From Gammaproteobacteria bacterium (GTDB taxonomy: Bacteria; Pseudomonadota; Gammaproteobacteria; Pseudomonadales; Azotimanducaceae): DNA of 64,000 nt. The stretch is from the NCBI GenBank assembly GCA_007694905.1, contig REEU01000198.1:1-64000 (forward strand), written 5' to 3'. Of the stretch, positions 43,664-53,188 are shown piece by piece (within the stretch, counting starts at the first letter, position 1; each line of letters opens with the position of its first letter). Position numbers and translations under genes: made by a program. The notes beneath the pieces were generated by a model. The model saw nothing but the letters and a program-made list of their open reading frames with translations. It was not told where the DNA came from and did no database searches.

Positions 43664-44851
43664 TCAGCCCTGACCGCTCGATTCCGCGGCATTCTGCAAC
43701 ACGCCCGCCTGTTCCAAACGGATGATCTCGGCGACGTCCAGTTCCAGCCAGTCCCTGAGCACTTCCCGGTTGTGTTCGCCGCGATGGGGCGCCACGCCAC
43801 GGACGCCACTTTCGGAGCGGCTGAAACGATAGGGCGAGCGGAACACCCGTCGCGTCCCGCCGGCACGATCAGGAATCTCGACGATGCTACCTCGAGCGAC
43901 CAGCGTCGGCGACTCCGACACCGCACGCCGCGACGGCTTGACCTCACCCCACGCCAGATTCATGCGGTCCATGGCCTCGATGACCTGTTCCCGGTTCGGC
44001 AGGTCCTTGAAGAACGCTCGCGCCGCCTGCTGCCGGGCCTCGATCTTCTCTGGCAGGGTGGCGCCTGGCGGCGTGGGGTCCTCGATGCCGAAGCAGGCGG
44101 TGAGTTGCTTCCAGATCCAGCGCAGGTCACCAGAGATCATCAGCGGCCCGGCCGCTGTCTCCCAGACTTCGCTGCGCTGGGGGGGCTCCGCCTCGGCGTC
44201 CTCCGGTTCCAGCGCTCCATGGAGGTGGTCGTCCGTGGCCAGCATGGCATCGATCATGGCGATGTCGATGTGATCGCCCTCGCCGGTCTGCTCCCGACGG
44301 TACAGCGCCGCCAGCAGCCCCACCAGGCCATGCAGCGAGGCATTCGTGTCCGCTACCGACAACGGCAGCTCGCTGGCCGGTTGCCCGCTGGCCCGGGCCT
44401 GCCGCTCGATGACTCCGGACTCCGCGTGAATGATCGGCGCATAGGCAGCGCGGCGGGATTCGGGGCCGCCCTGACCAAAACCGGACACGGACAGCATGAC
44501 CAGGCGCGGGTTGTCCGCCGCCAGCACTGACCAGCCGATACCGAGCCGCTCCATGACGCCGGGGCGGAAGTTCTCGATCACCACATCCGCTTTCCGCGCG
44601 AGGCCTCGGATGAGATCCACGGCCTCCGGGCGGGTGAGATCAAGGCAGATGTCCCGCTTGCCCAGGTTCTGCTGCTGAAAATAGCCGGATATCCCGGCGA
44701 CCTTGCGCCCCCAGAGGCGCGTCACGTCCCCTTCCGGCGGTTCCACCTTGACCACTTCCGCGCCGAGATCCACCAGCATACGACTGGCGAACGGTCCTGC
44801 CAGAACGCGGGAAAAATCCAACACCCGGATGCCTTCAAGCGGGTAGCCCAT
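43664..44851 (-). CDS. CaiB/BaiF family III CoA-transferase
   Basis: The 395-residue protein begins with the family motif RVLDFSRVLAGPFASRMLVD, has LGAEVVKVEPPEGD and the catalytic Asp in SVADTNASLHG (about residue 168). It moves CoA between carboxylic acids, often in degradation of aromatic or carnitine-like compounds. The acceptor cannot be inferred. It is followed directly by yegD. Confidence 0.88.
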   Translation of the reverse strand: MGYPLEGIRVLDFSRVLAGPFASRMLVDLGAEVVKVEPPEGDVTRLWGRKVAGISGYFQQQNLGKRDICLDLTRPEAVDLIRGLARKADVVIENFRPGVMERLGIGWSVLAADNPRLVMLSVSGFGQGGPESRRAAYAPIIHAESGVIERQARASGQPASELPLSVADTNASLHGLVGLLAALYRREQTGEGDHIDIAMIDAMLATDDHLHGALEPEDAEAEPPQRSEVWETAAGPLMISGDLRWIWKQLTACFGIEDPTPPGATLPEKIEARQQAARAFFKDLPNREQVIEAMDRMNLAWGEVKPSRRAVSESPTLVARGSIVEIPDRAGGTRRVFRSPYRFSRSESGVRGVAPHRGEHNREVLRDWLELDVAEIIRLEQAGVLQNAAESSGQG

Positions 44852-44867
44852 GGTTGCGTCTCCGTAA

Positions 44868-46544
44868 TCAGAACGACTCGCTAATGGTCAAGCCGATGAG
44901 GAAATCGTCCACGTCGGGCCCACCCGTTCGCAAGGGTACCGCGAGATCGATGTGGAGGAGAAAACGTCCCGATCCGCGCGTATTGCCGATGCGCAAGCCC
45001 ACGCCTGCATTGGTCAGCCAGCCGCTGGTGCTGTCGTTGGCATCGCCAGGAAACCAGGAACGACCCACGTCCACGAACGCTGCCGCACCGATCAGCAGCA
45101 GGCGAAAGGGGTTCGCGTTGGAAAAGAAACGCTCCTCCACGCGCAGCACAACGCTGCGGTCGCCGTCCTGGAAACGGGCTGGGTAGCCGCGCAGCCCGTT
45201 GTCGCCACCAAGCAGGAGCTGGCGGTCCGGCGTCAGATTGCGTGCGTAGGTGCCCTGTAGCGAAGCGAAGAAACCGAACTGCTCATGGTGCCGGTAGTGA
45301 GTCTCGATGCCCGCCCGGGCGAACAGGTTCTCGCTGGTATCACCGGAACGGAGTGTGGCATCCACGTCGCCCTCCCAGGACACGAACCAGCCGTCAGTCA
45401 GCCGGTGCGCATTGCGGACGTCGCCCCGAACCATCATGCGGGATGCATCGGCGCCGAGCAGGTTCGGCGCATAGCCGAGTGTGACTCCGTAGCGCAGACC
45501 CAGATAGACGTCTGCCGGACGCTGCTTGAAGTCCAGCCGCAGCCCGGAGTCGAAGTCGTCCTCGATGTACTCGTAGCGCAGGAACGGCCAGGTGCGACGG
45601 CGATCCTCTGCGAGCTGCTCCGGCTGCAGGGGACCGTCGGTGCGGTCGAAACTGAAATCCTCGAATTCCAGCCCCAGGGTCCAGCGCTGAACGGCGCCCT
45701 GATAGCGGCCGGTGGAGGCCGCGACGAACTGCCGCAGCCGGATGTGACGTTGCTCGAAGCGGGCAAAGCGAGTGCCCGCATCGAACAGCGGCTGATCGCG
45801 CTGATCGAACTGCCATTCGACACCATAGCTCAGGCGGTCATCGAGATTGCGAAAGGGCTTGCGCAGGTCCATGAAGAACTGGCCGCCATCGCTGAGTTTC
45901 GCGCCCCGCAAGGTCAGCGCGGCCGGCCCGCCGAGAAAGTAGTCGTCGATAAAGAAGAAACCGGGACCGGACCGGTCGACGCCATCGGTGTAGAGGACCC
46001 CAAGCCGTTCCCCACGTCCGAGCAGGTTCACCTCCTGAATGCCGACCCCGACGGCGGTGTCGCCGCCGGCCCGGTCTAGATCGCCGGTCCCGACCAGGGA
46101 CCAGACATCGCGGGTGACCACCTTCACATCCACCGTGTCATTACAGCGTTGAACCGGGACCACCCGGGCGTCGAACAGCCAAGTCCGCTCCCGCAGAATG
46201 CGCTCAGTCTCGCGCAGCGCTTCGGCGTCATAACGCTCGCCGCTCGCGAACTGGAGCTGCTCCAGCACCGTCTGCTCCCGGCTCAGTATGTGGAGCCGAT
46301 TGGCCATGCGGAACAGCCAGTTATCTTCGGCGGGGTCGTCGAGATCGAAGATCTGCAGCCGTTCGGTGGTGATCCTGCCGATACGAACCGGCGCCTCGAA
46401 TTCCGGCGCCGCGGTAGCTGGGATGCGGTCGAACACCCCGTGGTCGTCCAGCGCGTCTTCGGTCAGCGGCCTACAGACGGGCTCCGCCGCCGCCTGAAGG
46501 GCGACAAGCAGGAGCAGCAGGAGACAGTGACGCAGGCAGGGCAC
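44868..46544 (-). CDS. Omp85-family outer-membrane protein
   Basis: The 558-residue protein has a signal peptide (LRHCLLLLLLVALQAAAEP), a POTRA-like periplasmic part (about residues 80-150) and a Bac_surface_Ag barrel with the lid-lock motif LRGYP (GGDNGLRGYPARF) and a terminal aromatic (ISESF). It is shorter than BamA and probably has a single POTRA domain, as in TamA-like or patatin-linked relatives. GTG 46544 is preferred: GGAG lies 7 nt upstream and it starts exactly at the signal peptide. Role: outer-membrane insertion or secretion, client unknown. Confidence 0.85.
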   Translation of the reverse strand: MPCLRHCLLLLLLVALQAAAEPVCRPLTEDALDDHGVFDRIPATAAPEFEAPVRIGRITTERLQIFDLDDPAEDNWLFRMANRLHILSREQTVLEQLQFASGERYDAEALRETERILRERTWLFDARVVPVQRCNDTVDVKVVTRDVWSLVGTGDLDRAGGDTAVGVGIQEVNLLGRGERLGVLYTDGVDRSGPGFFFIDDYFLGGPAALTLRGAKLSDGGQFFMDLRKPFRNLDDRLSYGVEWQFDQRDQPLFDAGTRFARFEQRHIRLRQFVAASTGRYQGAVQRWTLGLEFEDFSFDRTDGPLQPEQLAEDRRRTWPFLRYEYIEDDFDSGLRLDFKQRPADVYLGLRYGVTLGYAPNLLGADASRMMVRGDVRNAHRLTDGWFVSWEGDVDATLRSGDTSENLFARAGIETHYRHHEQFGFFASLQGTYARNLTPDRQLLLGGDNGLRGYPARFQDGDRSVVLRVEERFFSNANPFRLLLIGAAAFVDVGRSWFPGDANDSTSGWLTNAGVGLRIGNTRGSGRFLLHIDLAVPLRTGGPDVDDFLIGLTISESF

Positions 46545-46618
46545 AGTGCACTCCGGAGATGGAAACGGCTGGCAGCCAGCGAGTCTGACGAAGCATGCCG
46601 CCGGGCGCCAGCAGCGGC

Positions 46619-47989
46619 TCACTCCGGAGGCTTAGACGCCGGCTCCCTGGACGCTGCGTGTGCAGCGGCGCTCTCCACCGCGTCATGATCGTAGCCGCGA
46701 TCGATGCGGCGGATGACCGGGAACGCGACCGCGATCAGCAGCGTCAGCAGGGCCAGGGCCAGGGCGCTGACCAGCAGCGCGGTACCGATGTCGGCGGCCT
46801 CCGCCAGGAAGCTGATGGGCAGCACCCCCAGCGGCATCAATCCCCAGATCAGCATCGTCACACTCATCACCCGGCCGCGCATCTCCGATGACGCGCTGAT
46901 CTGGATCAGGCTCATGATCAGGGACATGAACATGGAGCTGGCGAAACCGGTGAGGCCCGAGAGGACGATGGCCGTGGCGATGTCCGTAGTGAGCGCGAAC
47001 AGACCGCTGGCCAGTGCCCAGGTCAGGGAGAAGCCGATCATGAGCCTACCCTTGCGCCGGGCCTCCCCCATTCGCGCCAGGAGCAGCGACCCGGTGATGG
47101 CGCCGACGCCCATCGCACCCATCAGCCAACCGAGGGCATCCGGGCCGCCACCCAGCGCATCGGCATTGAACGCGGGCATCAGGAACTGCATCGGCATGCC
47201 GAACATCAGGGTGGCGAAGGCCACCATGATCAGGGCGCGCAGCTGGGCGTCGGCGAGGATGTAACGCAGGCCATCGCCGACCTCGCTCGCCATACCGCCC
47301 CGCACGCGATCGCTGGGGTTGCCGGCATGATGCAGGAACAGGGTGCTGATGGATGCGGTTCCGTAGAGGACGGCGATGATGCAGAACACGATGCCGACGC
47401 CGAACACGGAACCCGTGTCGCCGCCGGCGACAATGGCGATGATCACGCCCGCGGCGGCAGGGCCGAGCACCCGGGACAGGTTCATGCTCGCTGCGGACAG
47501 GGCCATGGCGTTGAAGATGCCACGCTCACCGACGATCTCCGGAATGATGGCCTGCCGCGAAGGCATGGCCAACGCCAGCACCGTGCCGTTGAATAGACCA
47601 AAGGCGATGAAATGCCAGAACTCGATGTTGCTCGACAGGATGATGAGCGCGAGCAGCACAGTGGAGATGCAGTTCAGACCCTGCGCGAGAACCATGATGG
47701 CCTTCTTCGCCACCCGGTCCGCCAGTGCGCCGCCGATCAGCGAGAACACCACGGTCGGCGCCAGAAAGGCGATCATGACCCAGGCCAGCTTCACCGCAGA
47801 GCCGGTCATCGCATAGACCAGCCAGCCGCGAGCCACCACGGACATCTGCATGGCAAATGTGGCGCTGAGGTTCGCCATCCACAGCAGGCGATAGTCGCGG
47901 ATGGTGAGTGACTCGAACATGCCGCCGGCCGTCCGTGACCGCGGCGCGTCCCTGGAATCTCGATACTGCCGCACGCTGCTTCCCGTCAT
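46619..47989 (-). CDS. MFS transporter, EntS-like exporter
   Basis: The protein has about 456 residues with 10-12 membrane helices. The cytosolic loop after TM2 reads GGALADRVAKKAIMVLAQ, a major-facilitator motif. It belongs to the DHA3/EntS-like group, which exports siderophores or drugs. The start is uncertain: ATG 47989 or ATG 47920 (MFESLTIRDYRLLW); the latter matches the family start more closely. A transcript could continue into the Omp85 gene (74 bp), but they need not be linked. Confidence 0.82.
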   Translation of the reverse strand: MTGSSVRQYRDSRDAPRSRTAGGMFESLTIRDYRLLWMANLSATFAMQMSVVARGWLVYAMTGSAVKLAWVMIAFLAPTVVFSLIGGALADRVAKKAIMVLAQGLNCISTVLLALIILSSNIEFWHFIAFGLFNGTVLALAMPSRQAIIPEIVGERGIFNAMALSAASMNLSRVLGPAAAGVIIAIVAGGDTGSVFGVGIVFCIIAVLYGTASISTLFLHHAGNPSDRVRGGMASEVGDGLRYILADAQLRALIMVAFATLMFGMPMQFLMPAFNADALGGGPDALGWLMGAMGVGAITGSLLLARMGEARRKGRLMIGFSLTWALASGLFALTTDIATAIVLSGLTGFASSMFMSLIMSLIQISASSEMRGRVMSVTMLIWGLMPLGVLPISFLAEAADIGTALLVSALALALLTLLIAVAFPVIRRIDRGYDHDAVESAAAHAASREPASKPPE

Positions 47990-48116
47990 GAGTCGACCGC
48001 TGCTTATGGCACAAAGCGACAGGCTGCGCCAAGCGCGACGATGCAAAACAGCGTTTCGAGTTGACTCGCGCCAGGGCTGGGGGCACGCTCCAAGCCAGTC
48101 GGAGCCCGGAGGTGCC

Positions 48117-48749
48117 ATGCGCGACGCGCGGCAGTCCCTACCCATCCTGATGCTTCTCGGCTGCCTCGCTCTCGCGGGCTGCAGCAGTCAGACGCCGACG
48201 GCTCCAGCGCCGGACATGACCGGTCAGCGCGTGTTCCTGGTGGGCTTCAGCCCCAACGAGCAGGTGCGGCTGACGTTCGAAGATCGCCTCCAGTCCGCCC
48301 TCATCGAGCACGACGTCAGCTCGGTACAGAGCCACCTCTCGATTCCCACCTATAGCGCCCTCGAGCACGCCCGCATCCTGGCGGGGGCCGATGCCGAGAA
48401 CGCGGCGCTTATCCTCGTGGTGCGTCGTCTGGCCGTGGATGCCGAAGGCTACGGGGCCCGCATCCCGCCCAATGTGGACGCGGCCACCCGAACCTACCGG
48501 ACGTTGCAGAACTTCCTCGCCAGCGCCGACCAGCGACCCGCCGAGCCCCCGCCACCAAGCCGTCAGGTGGTCGAGGTCTATGGCTACGCGCGCGGCGGCA
48601 CTGGCGCGCGCCTGATCTGGAGCGGCTATTCCTGGGTCGACTTCGACGGCAACCTCGATACCGCCATCGGCGAAACGGCGGAACTCATCGCCACCAACAT
48701 GGCTCGCAGCCGCGATGCGATTCGGGCCAACCCGGGAGGCACCCTATGA
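48117..48749 (+). CDS. lipoprotein of unknown function
   Basis: The 210-residue protein has a lipobox LALAGC (Cys about residue 22) after a hydrophobic leader. The mature domain has a Rossmann-like look (VFLVGFSPNEQVRLTFEDR; ALEHARILAGADAENAALIL) and a Pro-rich linker. ATG 48117 is preceded by GGAGGTG. Its stop overlaps the start of the amidohydrolase gene (ATGA), so the two are translated together. It may anchor or assist the exported hydrolase. Confidence 0.75.
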   Translation: MRDARQSLPILMLLGCLALAGCSSQTPTAPAPDMTGQRVFLVGFSPNEQVRLTFEDRLQSALIEHDVSSVQSHLSIPTYSALEHARILAGADAENAALILVVRRLAVDAEGYGARIPPNVDAATRTYRTLQNFLASADQRPAEPPPPSRQVVEVYGYARGGTGARLIWSGYSWVDFDGNLDTAIGETAELIATNMARSRDAIRANPGGTL

Positions 48750-50215
48750 CACGCAAAGACTCCGACCCCGATGGCCTCAGGCTACCGATCAAGCTCGACT
48801 CGACCTCCAACGGCGAGTTCGTGCCGGTGCCACTCGATGCCACCGGCCGCTACGCCAACCGCCTTGCGAGGGAACACACCGCGGCGGCCGCCAGGCGCAC
48901 CGGTCAGTCCCGGCGCCGTTTTCTCGTGTCGAGCTGCGGTGCTGCGAGCACCCTGCTCGCCTTCAATGCAGCCCAGGCGGCTGCAGGACGCACCGGCAGT
49001 TACTTCGACCTGCCGGCGGACGCGGCCTTCGACACGCAGCTGGCCGGCGCCAGCCTCGAAGGCGACGAATTCATTTTCGATGTTCAGGGCCACTACGTGG
49101 ACCCCACCGGCGCCTGGCTCAAACAGGTTCCCGAAGGGGTACGACCGTTCGCCATGATGCCGAAAGCGGCGGACTGCCCCAGCGATCCCGAACGAGCCTA
49201 TCTGCAGTGTCTGGGGCCCGACGAATTCGTCAAGGACGTGTTTCTCGACTCGGACACCGACCTGATGGTGCTGTCATTCGTGCCCTCGCGCGCGGATGCG
49301 GAGCCGGTGACCATCGAATCCGCCGACGCTGTCCGTCGCATCGTCGACGAGATGGAAGGCACCCAGCGTCTGCTGCTTCATGGTCGCGTCAATCCCAATC
49401 AGGACGGCGACGTCGCCCAGATGGACGAACTGGCCGAGCGTTGGGGTGTCTCCGCCTGGAAGACCTACACCCAGTGGGGGCCTGACGGCACCGGGTTCTG
49501 GATGGACGACGAGGACACCGGAATTCCGTTCGTGGAGAAGGCCCGCGAACTTGGCGTCAAGGTGATCTGCATTCACAAGGGCCTACCGTTCGGGCCCCGA
49601 TCCTACGAGCACAGCCAGTGTCAGGACATCGGCCGCATCGCCAGACGCTACCCGGACGTCACGTTCATCATCTACCACTCCGGCTACGTCGTGGATCAGC
49701 CGGAACGGGCCTTCGAGCACGGTGCCGGCCGCGACGGCATCGATACGCTGATCCAGTCGCTGGTGGACAACGACATCGGAAAGGGCAGCAACGTCTACGC
49801 CGAGCTCGGCAGCACCTGGCGCTTCCTGATGCGCGATCCCGACAGCGCCGCCCATGCCATGGGCAAGCTGTTGAAGTACGTCGGCGAAGACAATGTCCTG
49901 TGGGGCACGGACTCGATCTGGTACGGCTCGCCGCAGGATCAGATCCAGGCCTTCCGCACATTTCAGATTTCCAGCGAACTCCAGGAGCGTCACGGCTACC
50001 CCGCTATCACTCCGGACATTCGCGCCAAAGTGTTCGGGCTCAACGCGGTCAAGCCCTACAAGATCAGCGCCGAGGAACTCAAGCTTCACACCGGGCGCGA
50101 CGCGATGGCCCTGCGTCGCACGGCCTACCTGGAGGCGCCGGACCCACACTTCCGCACCTACGGGCCCAAGACCCGGCGTGAATTCCTCAACCTGCTGCGT
50201 CACGGTGATGTCTGA
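48746..50215 (+). CDS. Tat-exported amidohydrolase (metal-dependent TIM-barrel)
   Basis: The 489-residue protein has a Tat motif (SRRRFLVSSCGAAS, about residues 55-68) placed after an unusually long, hydrophilic 54-residue N-terminal extension. The catalytic domain is an amidohydrolase-2-type barrel: DVQGHYVDPTG (metal-binding region), VICIHKGLPFG, FIIYHSGYV and LWGTDSIWYGSP (late Asp). It is related to the decarboxylase/hydrolase group; the substrate is unknown. It is coupled to the lipoprotein gene upstream; the HIT gene begins 1 nt after its stop. Confidence 0.85.
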   Translation: MTRKDSDPDGLRLPIKLDSTSNGEFVPVPLDATGRYANRLAREHTAAAARRTGQSRRRFLVSSCGAASTLLAFNAAQAAAGRTGSYFDLPADAAFDTQLAGASLEGDEFIFDVQGHYVDPTGAWLKQVPEGVRPFAMMPKAADCPSDPERAYLQCLGPDEFVKDVFLDSDTDLMVLSFVPSRADAEPVTIESADAVRRIVDEMEGTQRLLLHGRVNPNQDGDVAQMDELAERWGVSAWKTYTQWGPDGTGFWMDDEDTGIPFVEKARELGVKVICIHKGLPFGPRSYEHSQCQDIGRIARRYPDVTFIIYHSGYVVDQPERAFEHGAGRDGIDTLIQSLVDNDIGKGSNVYAELGSTWRFLMRDPDSAAHAMGKLLKYVGEDNVLWGTDSIWYGSPQDQIQAFRTFQISSELQERHGYPAITPDIRAKVFGLNAVKPYKISAEELKLHTGRDAMALRRTAYLEAPDPHFRTYGPKTRREFLNLLRHGDV

Positions 50216-50216
50216 T

Positions 50217-50555
50217 ATGAAAACCATCTTCGGCAAGATCATCTGCGGGGATATCCCCGCCGACGTCGTCTATGAGGACGACGACGTGCTGGCGTTCAAG
50301 GACGTCAACCCTCAGGCGCCCATTCACATCCTGATCATCCCGAAGAAGGAAGAGATTCCGACGCTCAACGATGCCGAGTCCAGGCACAAGGAGCTGCTCG
50401 GGCACATGCTGCTGACCGCCAGCCGCATCGCTGCGGACAAGGGCATTGCCGAGTCGGGGTATCGGTTGATCATGAACTGCAACGCGGAGGGGGGGCAGAC
50501 GGTCTTTCATCTGCATCTGCACCTCCTAGGCGGCCGCCAGATGACTGGTTTCTGA
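50217..50555 (+). CDS. hinT: HIT-family nucleotide hydrolase (HinT-like)
   Basis: The 112-residue protein begins MKTIFGKIICGDIPADVVYE and ends with the histidine triad HLHLHLLGGRQM. It matches HinT, which hydrolyses purine nucleoside phosphoramidates. An in-frame ATG three codons upstream (50208) overlaps the amidohydrolase end and is possible. It is the last gene of the lipoprotein-amidohydrolase-HIT cluster. Confidence 0.92.
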   Translation: MKTIFGKIICGDIPADVVYEDDDVLAFKDVNPQAPIHILIIPKKEEIPTLNDAESRHKELLGHMLLTASRIAADKGIAESGYRLIMNCNAEGGQTVFHLHLHLLGGRQMTGF

Positions 50556-50556
50556 A

Positions 50557-50745
50557 GGAGCGGTCTTTTTGTCCGCTGGCTGCGTTGAAGCGCTCCTCGG
50601 GCCGGTCATGTACCGACGTGTACACTCCCGGCCACTCGTCGCACTTCGCCTTGCCAGCAAACAAAAATCCTCGCTCCTCGAGTACATGCCATGGCCGAAG
50701 TTCGCATTCGTCAGACTGCCGCGGTCTTTTTGTCCGCTGGCTGCG
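50557..50745. repeat. large imperfect palindrome with a duplicated end
   Basis: The left arm starting GGAGCGGTCTTTTTGTCCGC (50558-50577) pairs with an inverted partner around 50653-50677. The arms continue inward through the GGCCGGTCATGTAC / GTGTACACTCCCGGCC region, making a long stem of about 120 bp. A 25-bp part of the left end (50560-50584) is repeated exactly at 50721-50745. The structure looks like a MITE-type or extragenic repeat, not a gene. Confidence 0.55.
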
Positions 50746-50802
50746 CTCTAGCCCGCATTGCCGGCGTGAGCGGGACTCAAGGCGCCGTGAATTGATCGAG
50801 AT

Positions 50803-50830
50803 TTGCTGCCGCGCCTTCTGAGGCTAGAAT
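50803..50830 (+). promoter_or_regulatory. probable sigma-70 promoter of the cobalamin riboswitch
   Basis: TTGCTG (50803-50808) and TAGAAT (50825-50830) are separated by 16 bp and lie just before the riboswitch. The predicted start is about 50837. Confidence 0.5.
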
Positions 50831-50847
50831 CCTGCCCTCAACACGCC

Positions 50848-51055
50848 GCGGTGCTGTCCTCTCAGCTGAGGGCGGATAATCGGGAAGTCGGTCGAATGCC
50901 GACGCTGCCCCCGCAACGGTAGGCGAGAAGGTTTCGACAATCCGCCACTGCTCTCGAAGGTCCTGCTCCGGCGGGACACCTCGTGAAGCGGGAAGGCGTC
51001 GAACCTCGGAGCGCGCAAGCACTCCAGCTCGCGAGCCCGGAGACCGGCCCGGCGT
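50848..51055 (+). promoter_or_regulatory. cobalamin (B12) riboswitch
   Basis: Conserved elements occur in the right order: GGGAAGTCGGTCGAATGCCG (50882-50901), CCCCCGCAACGGTA (about 50909-50922), CCACTG (50945-50950), GGGAAGGCG (about 50990-50998) and the B12 box GAGCCCGGAGACCGGCCC (51033-51050). It lies 117 bp before a BtuB-like receptor gene. Cobalamin binding should shut off expression, probably by blocking translation or transcription in the GC-rich stretch after 51055. Confidence 0.92.
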
Positions 51056-51171
51056 GTCACCCTCGGCGTGCGGTGGGCGGCGCAAGGGACGTTCGGGCCA
51101 GCCCCGTGTCCTGCCTCCTCCGCACGCCCGTATGGGTCGGTGCGGGGGGCGCCGGCCGGGAGCAACGCACC

Positions 51172-53106
51172 ATGGCTCAACGCCTCTCCGCACGGCTGCT
51201 TATCGCGGCCCTCGCCTTTCCGTTCTTGCCCGCATTCGCCGACGATTCAGACGCCATCTCCAGCCAGGAGATCGACATCCTCGTGGTGCTCGGCAGCCGG
51301 ACACCTGTCACGCCCGGGGAACTGCCTGGCGCAGCCCAGTTGCTCAGCGCTCAGGACCTGCGCGACGCGGAGTCTCCGTTCCTCACCGACCTGCTGCGCA
51401 CCCTGCCCACCACCGCAATGTCCCGCAGCGGCGGACCCGGCAGTCTCACCCAGATGCGCATCCGCGGATCCGAGTCGGACCACGTTCAGGTGCGCATCGA
51501 CGGTTTCAAGGTCAACGACCCCGCCATCGGCTCAGCCTACGACTTCGCCCATGTCCGCGGTCCGACCGTGGAGGCCGTCGAACTGCTGCCGGGGCCTAGT
51601 GGAGCGCTCTGGGGCAGCGATGCGGTGGCCGGCGCCCTGCATCTGCGCACCCCCCGTCTCGACGGCTTGGAACTGCGCGCCGGGGCTGGAAGCCGCAGAA
51701 CCCGCGAAGTCACGCTCGGGGCCGGCGCGACCGGCGACAGAGGACACGTCACGGCGATCGCGGATCACTATGACACCCGGGGCGAGAACGTCTCCGCCGA
51801 CGGCGGCGAGCCCGATGGCTATACCGTGACGACGCTGAACCTGAACGGCGGCGTGGACCTCACCCCCCAGCTGCGCCTCACTGGAACTGTGCGTGGATTC
51901 GACGCCAGCGTGGAGTTCGATCCGACGCCTGCGCCGGACTTCGTTCCTGCCGACGGTGATCGCGAATCCGACATCCGTCGCGTCGTCTCCGGCATGCATC
52001 TGCACTGGACACCCAGCGAGGACTGGCAGCACCGGCTGACGCTGGAAGCCCTCGGCTCACGTCACAAGGACTTCGCCGATGGCGTTGCCACTGATGCCCG
52101 CCTCGGCCGCCGCTACCGCGGCAGCATCCAGTCCGCCTATGCCTACGAGGCCGTCCTGCCGGGTAGCCAGCAACTCGTCGTCGCGCTGGAGGCCGAACGG
52201 GAACGCTTCATCCAGCGCGGAGTGGCCAGCGCGTTCGGCGACCCCAATCAGCGCCAAAGCCTGCGCCACCATTCCGGCCTGCTGGAGTGGCGCGCCCACC
52301 CACATGAAAGCCTGCACGTCACCGCCGCCCTGCGGCAGGACTGGAACAGCGACTTCTCCGATGCCACCACCTGGCGCAGCGGCCTCCGCAGTGCCCTGCC
52401 GGCGGCCCTGGGCGATGCCTGGATCACCTTCGCCACGGCGGTGAAGAACCCCGCCTTCACCGAGCGGTTCGGCTTCACCCCGGACAGCTTCCTCGGCAAC
52501 CCTGGCCTCGAGCCTGAGCGTTCCCGCGGGCTGGAAATCGGCTGGGTGCGCGGCTTCATGGACGATCGTGCGGAACTCGAGCTGCTGTGGCATCGGGCGC
52601 GACTGCACAAGGAGATCGACGGCTTCGTGTTCGATTTCGAGACCGGCCTGTTCACCGCGCGCAATCGTGATCGCAACAGCCGCCGCGAAGGCGTCGAGGC
52701 CCGGCTGACGCTACGCCCGGACGCCGCCACCACGATCACGGCCCGCTATGCCTGGCTCGACGCCTCAGAGCCGCATGGCAATGGAGGCCAGGTCCGCGAA
52801 CTGCGGCGCCCACGCCACAGCGGCGCCGTCAGCCTGACCCGGGCCGTTGCCGACGATCGCCTTAGGCTACGCACGGACGTGATCGTGAGCGGCAAGCGCG
52901 ACGACCTCTCCTTCGCAACGTTCCCTGCCACCCGCGTGGCGCTCGACGACTACATACTGATCAACGCTGCGGCAAGCTGGCAGGCGAGCGCTCAGGTCGA
53001 GCTGTTTCTACGCGCCGACAATCTGGCCGACGAGGATTACGAGGACGTGTTCGGATTCAACACCCCGGGTCGCCAGTTCCATATCGGATTCAGACTTCGA
53101 CCGTGA
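51172..53106 (+). CDS. btuB: TonB-dependent cobalamin receptor (BtuB-like)
   Basis: The 644-residue receptor has a signal peptide (about residues 1-23, LAFPFLPAFA), TonB box (DILVVLGSRTP), plug with MRIRGSESDHVQVRIDGFKV and VELLPGPSGALWGSDAVAG, and a barrel ending PGRQFHIGFRLRP. ATG 51172 begins exactly at the signal peptide, with GGGAG 10 nt upstream. The riboswitch identifies the ligand as cobalamin or a precursor. No other B12 genes are in the window. Confidence 0.9.
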   Translation: MAQRLSARLLIAALAFPFLPAFADDSDAISSQEIDILVVLGSRTPVTPGELPGAAQLLSAQDLRDAESPFLTDLLRTLPTTAMSRSGGPGSLTQMRIRGSESDHVQVRIDGFKVNDPAIGSAYDFAHVRGPTVEAVELLPGPSGALWGSDAVAGALHLRTPRLDGLELRAGAGSRRTREVTLGAGATGDRGHVTAIADHYDTRGENVSADGGEPDGYTVTTLNLNGGVDLTPQLRLTGTVRGFDASVEFDPTPAPDFVPADGDRESDIRRVVSGMHLHWTPSEDWQHRLTLEALGSRHKDFADGVATDARLGRRYRGSIQSAYAYEAVLPGSQQLVVALEAERERFIQRGVASAFGDPNQRQSLRHHSGLLEWRAHPHESLHVTAALRQDWNSDFSDATTWRSGLRSALPAALGDAWITFATAVKNPAFTERFGFTPDSFLGNPGLEPERSRGLEIGWVRGFMDDRAELELLWHRARLHKEIDGFVFDFETGLFTARNRDRNSRREGVEARLTLRPDAATTITARYAWLDASEPHGNGGQVRELRRPRHSGAVSLTRAVADDRLRLRTDVIVSGKRDDLSFATFPATRVALDDYILINAAASWQASAQVELFLRADNLADEDYEDVFGFNTPGRQFHIGFRLRP

Positions 53107-53188
53107 CTTGATCTCGAAGATGCTCAAGGTTTGCCGGCATCAGCCGACACACCTTTAGTAAAGGGCGCCAAGAAGGCAGACATCGACC

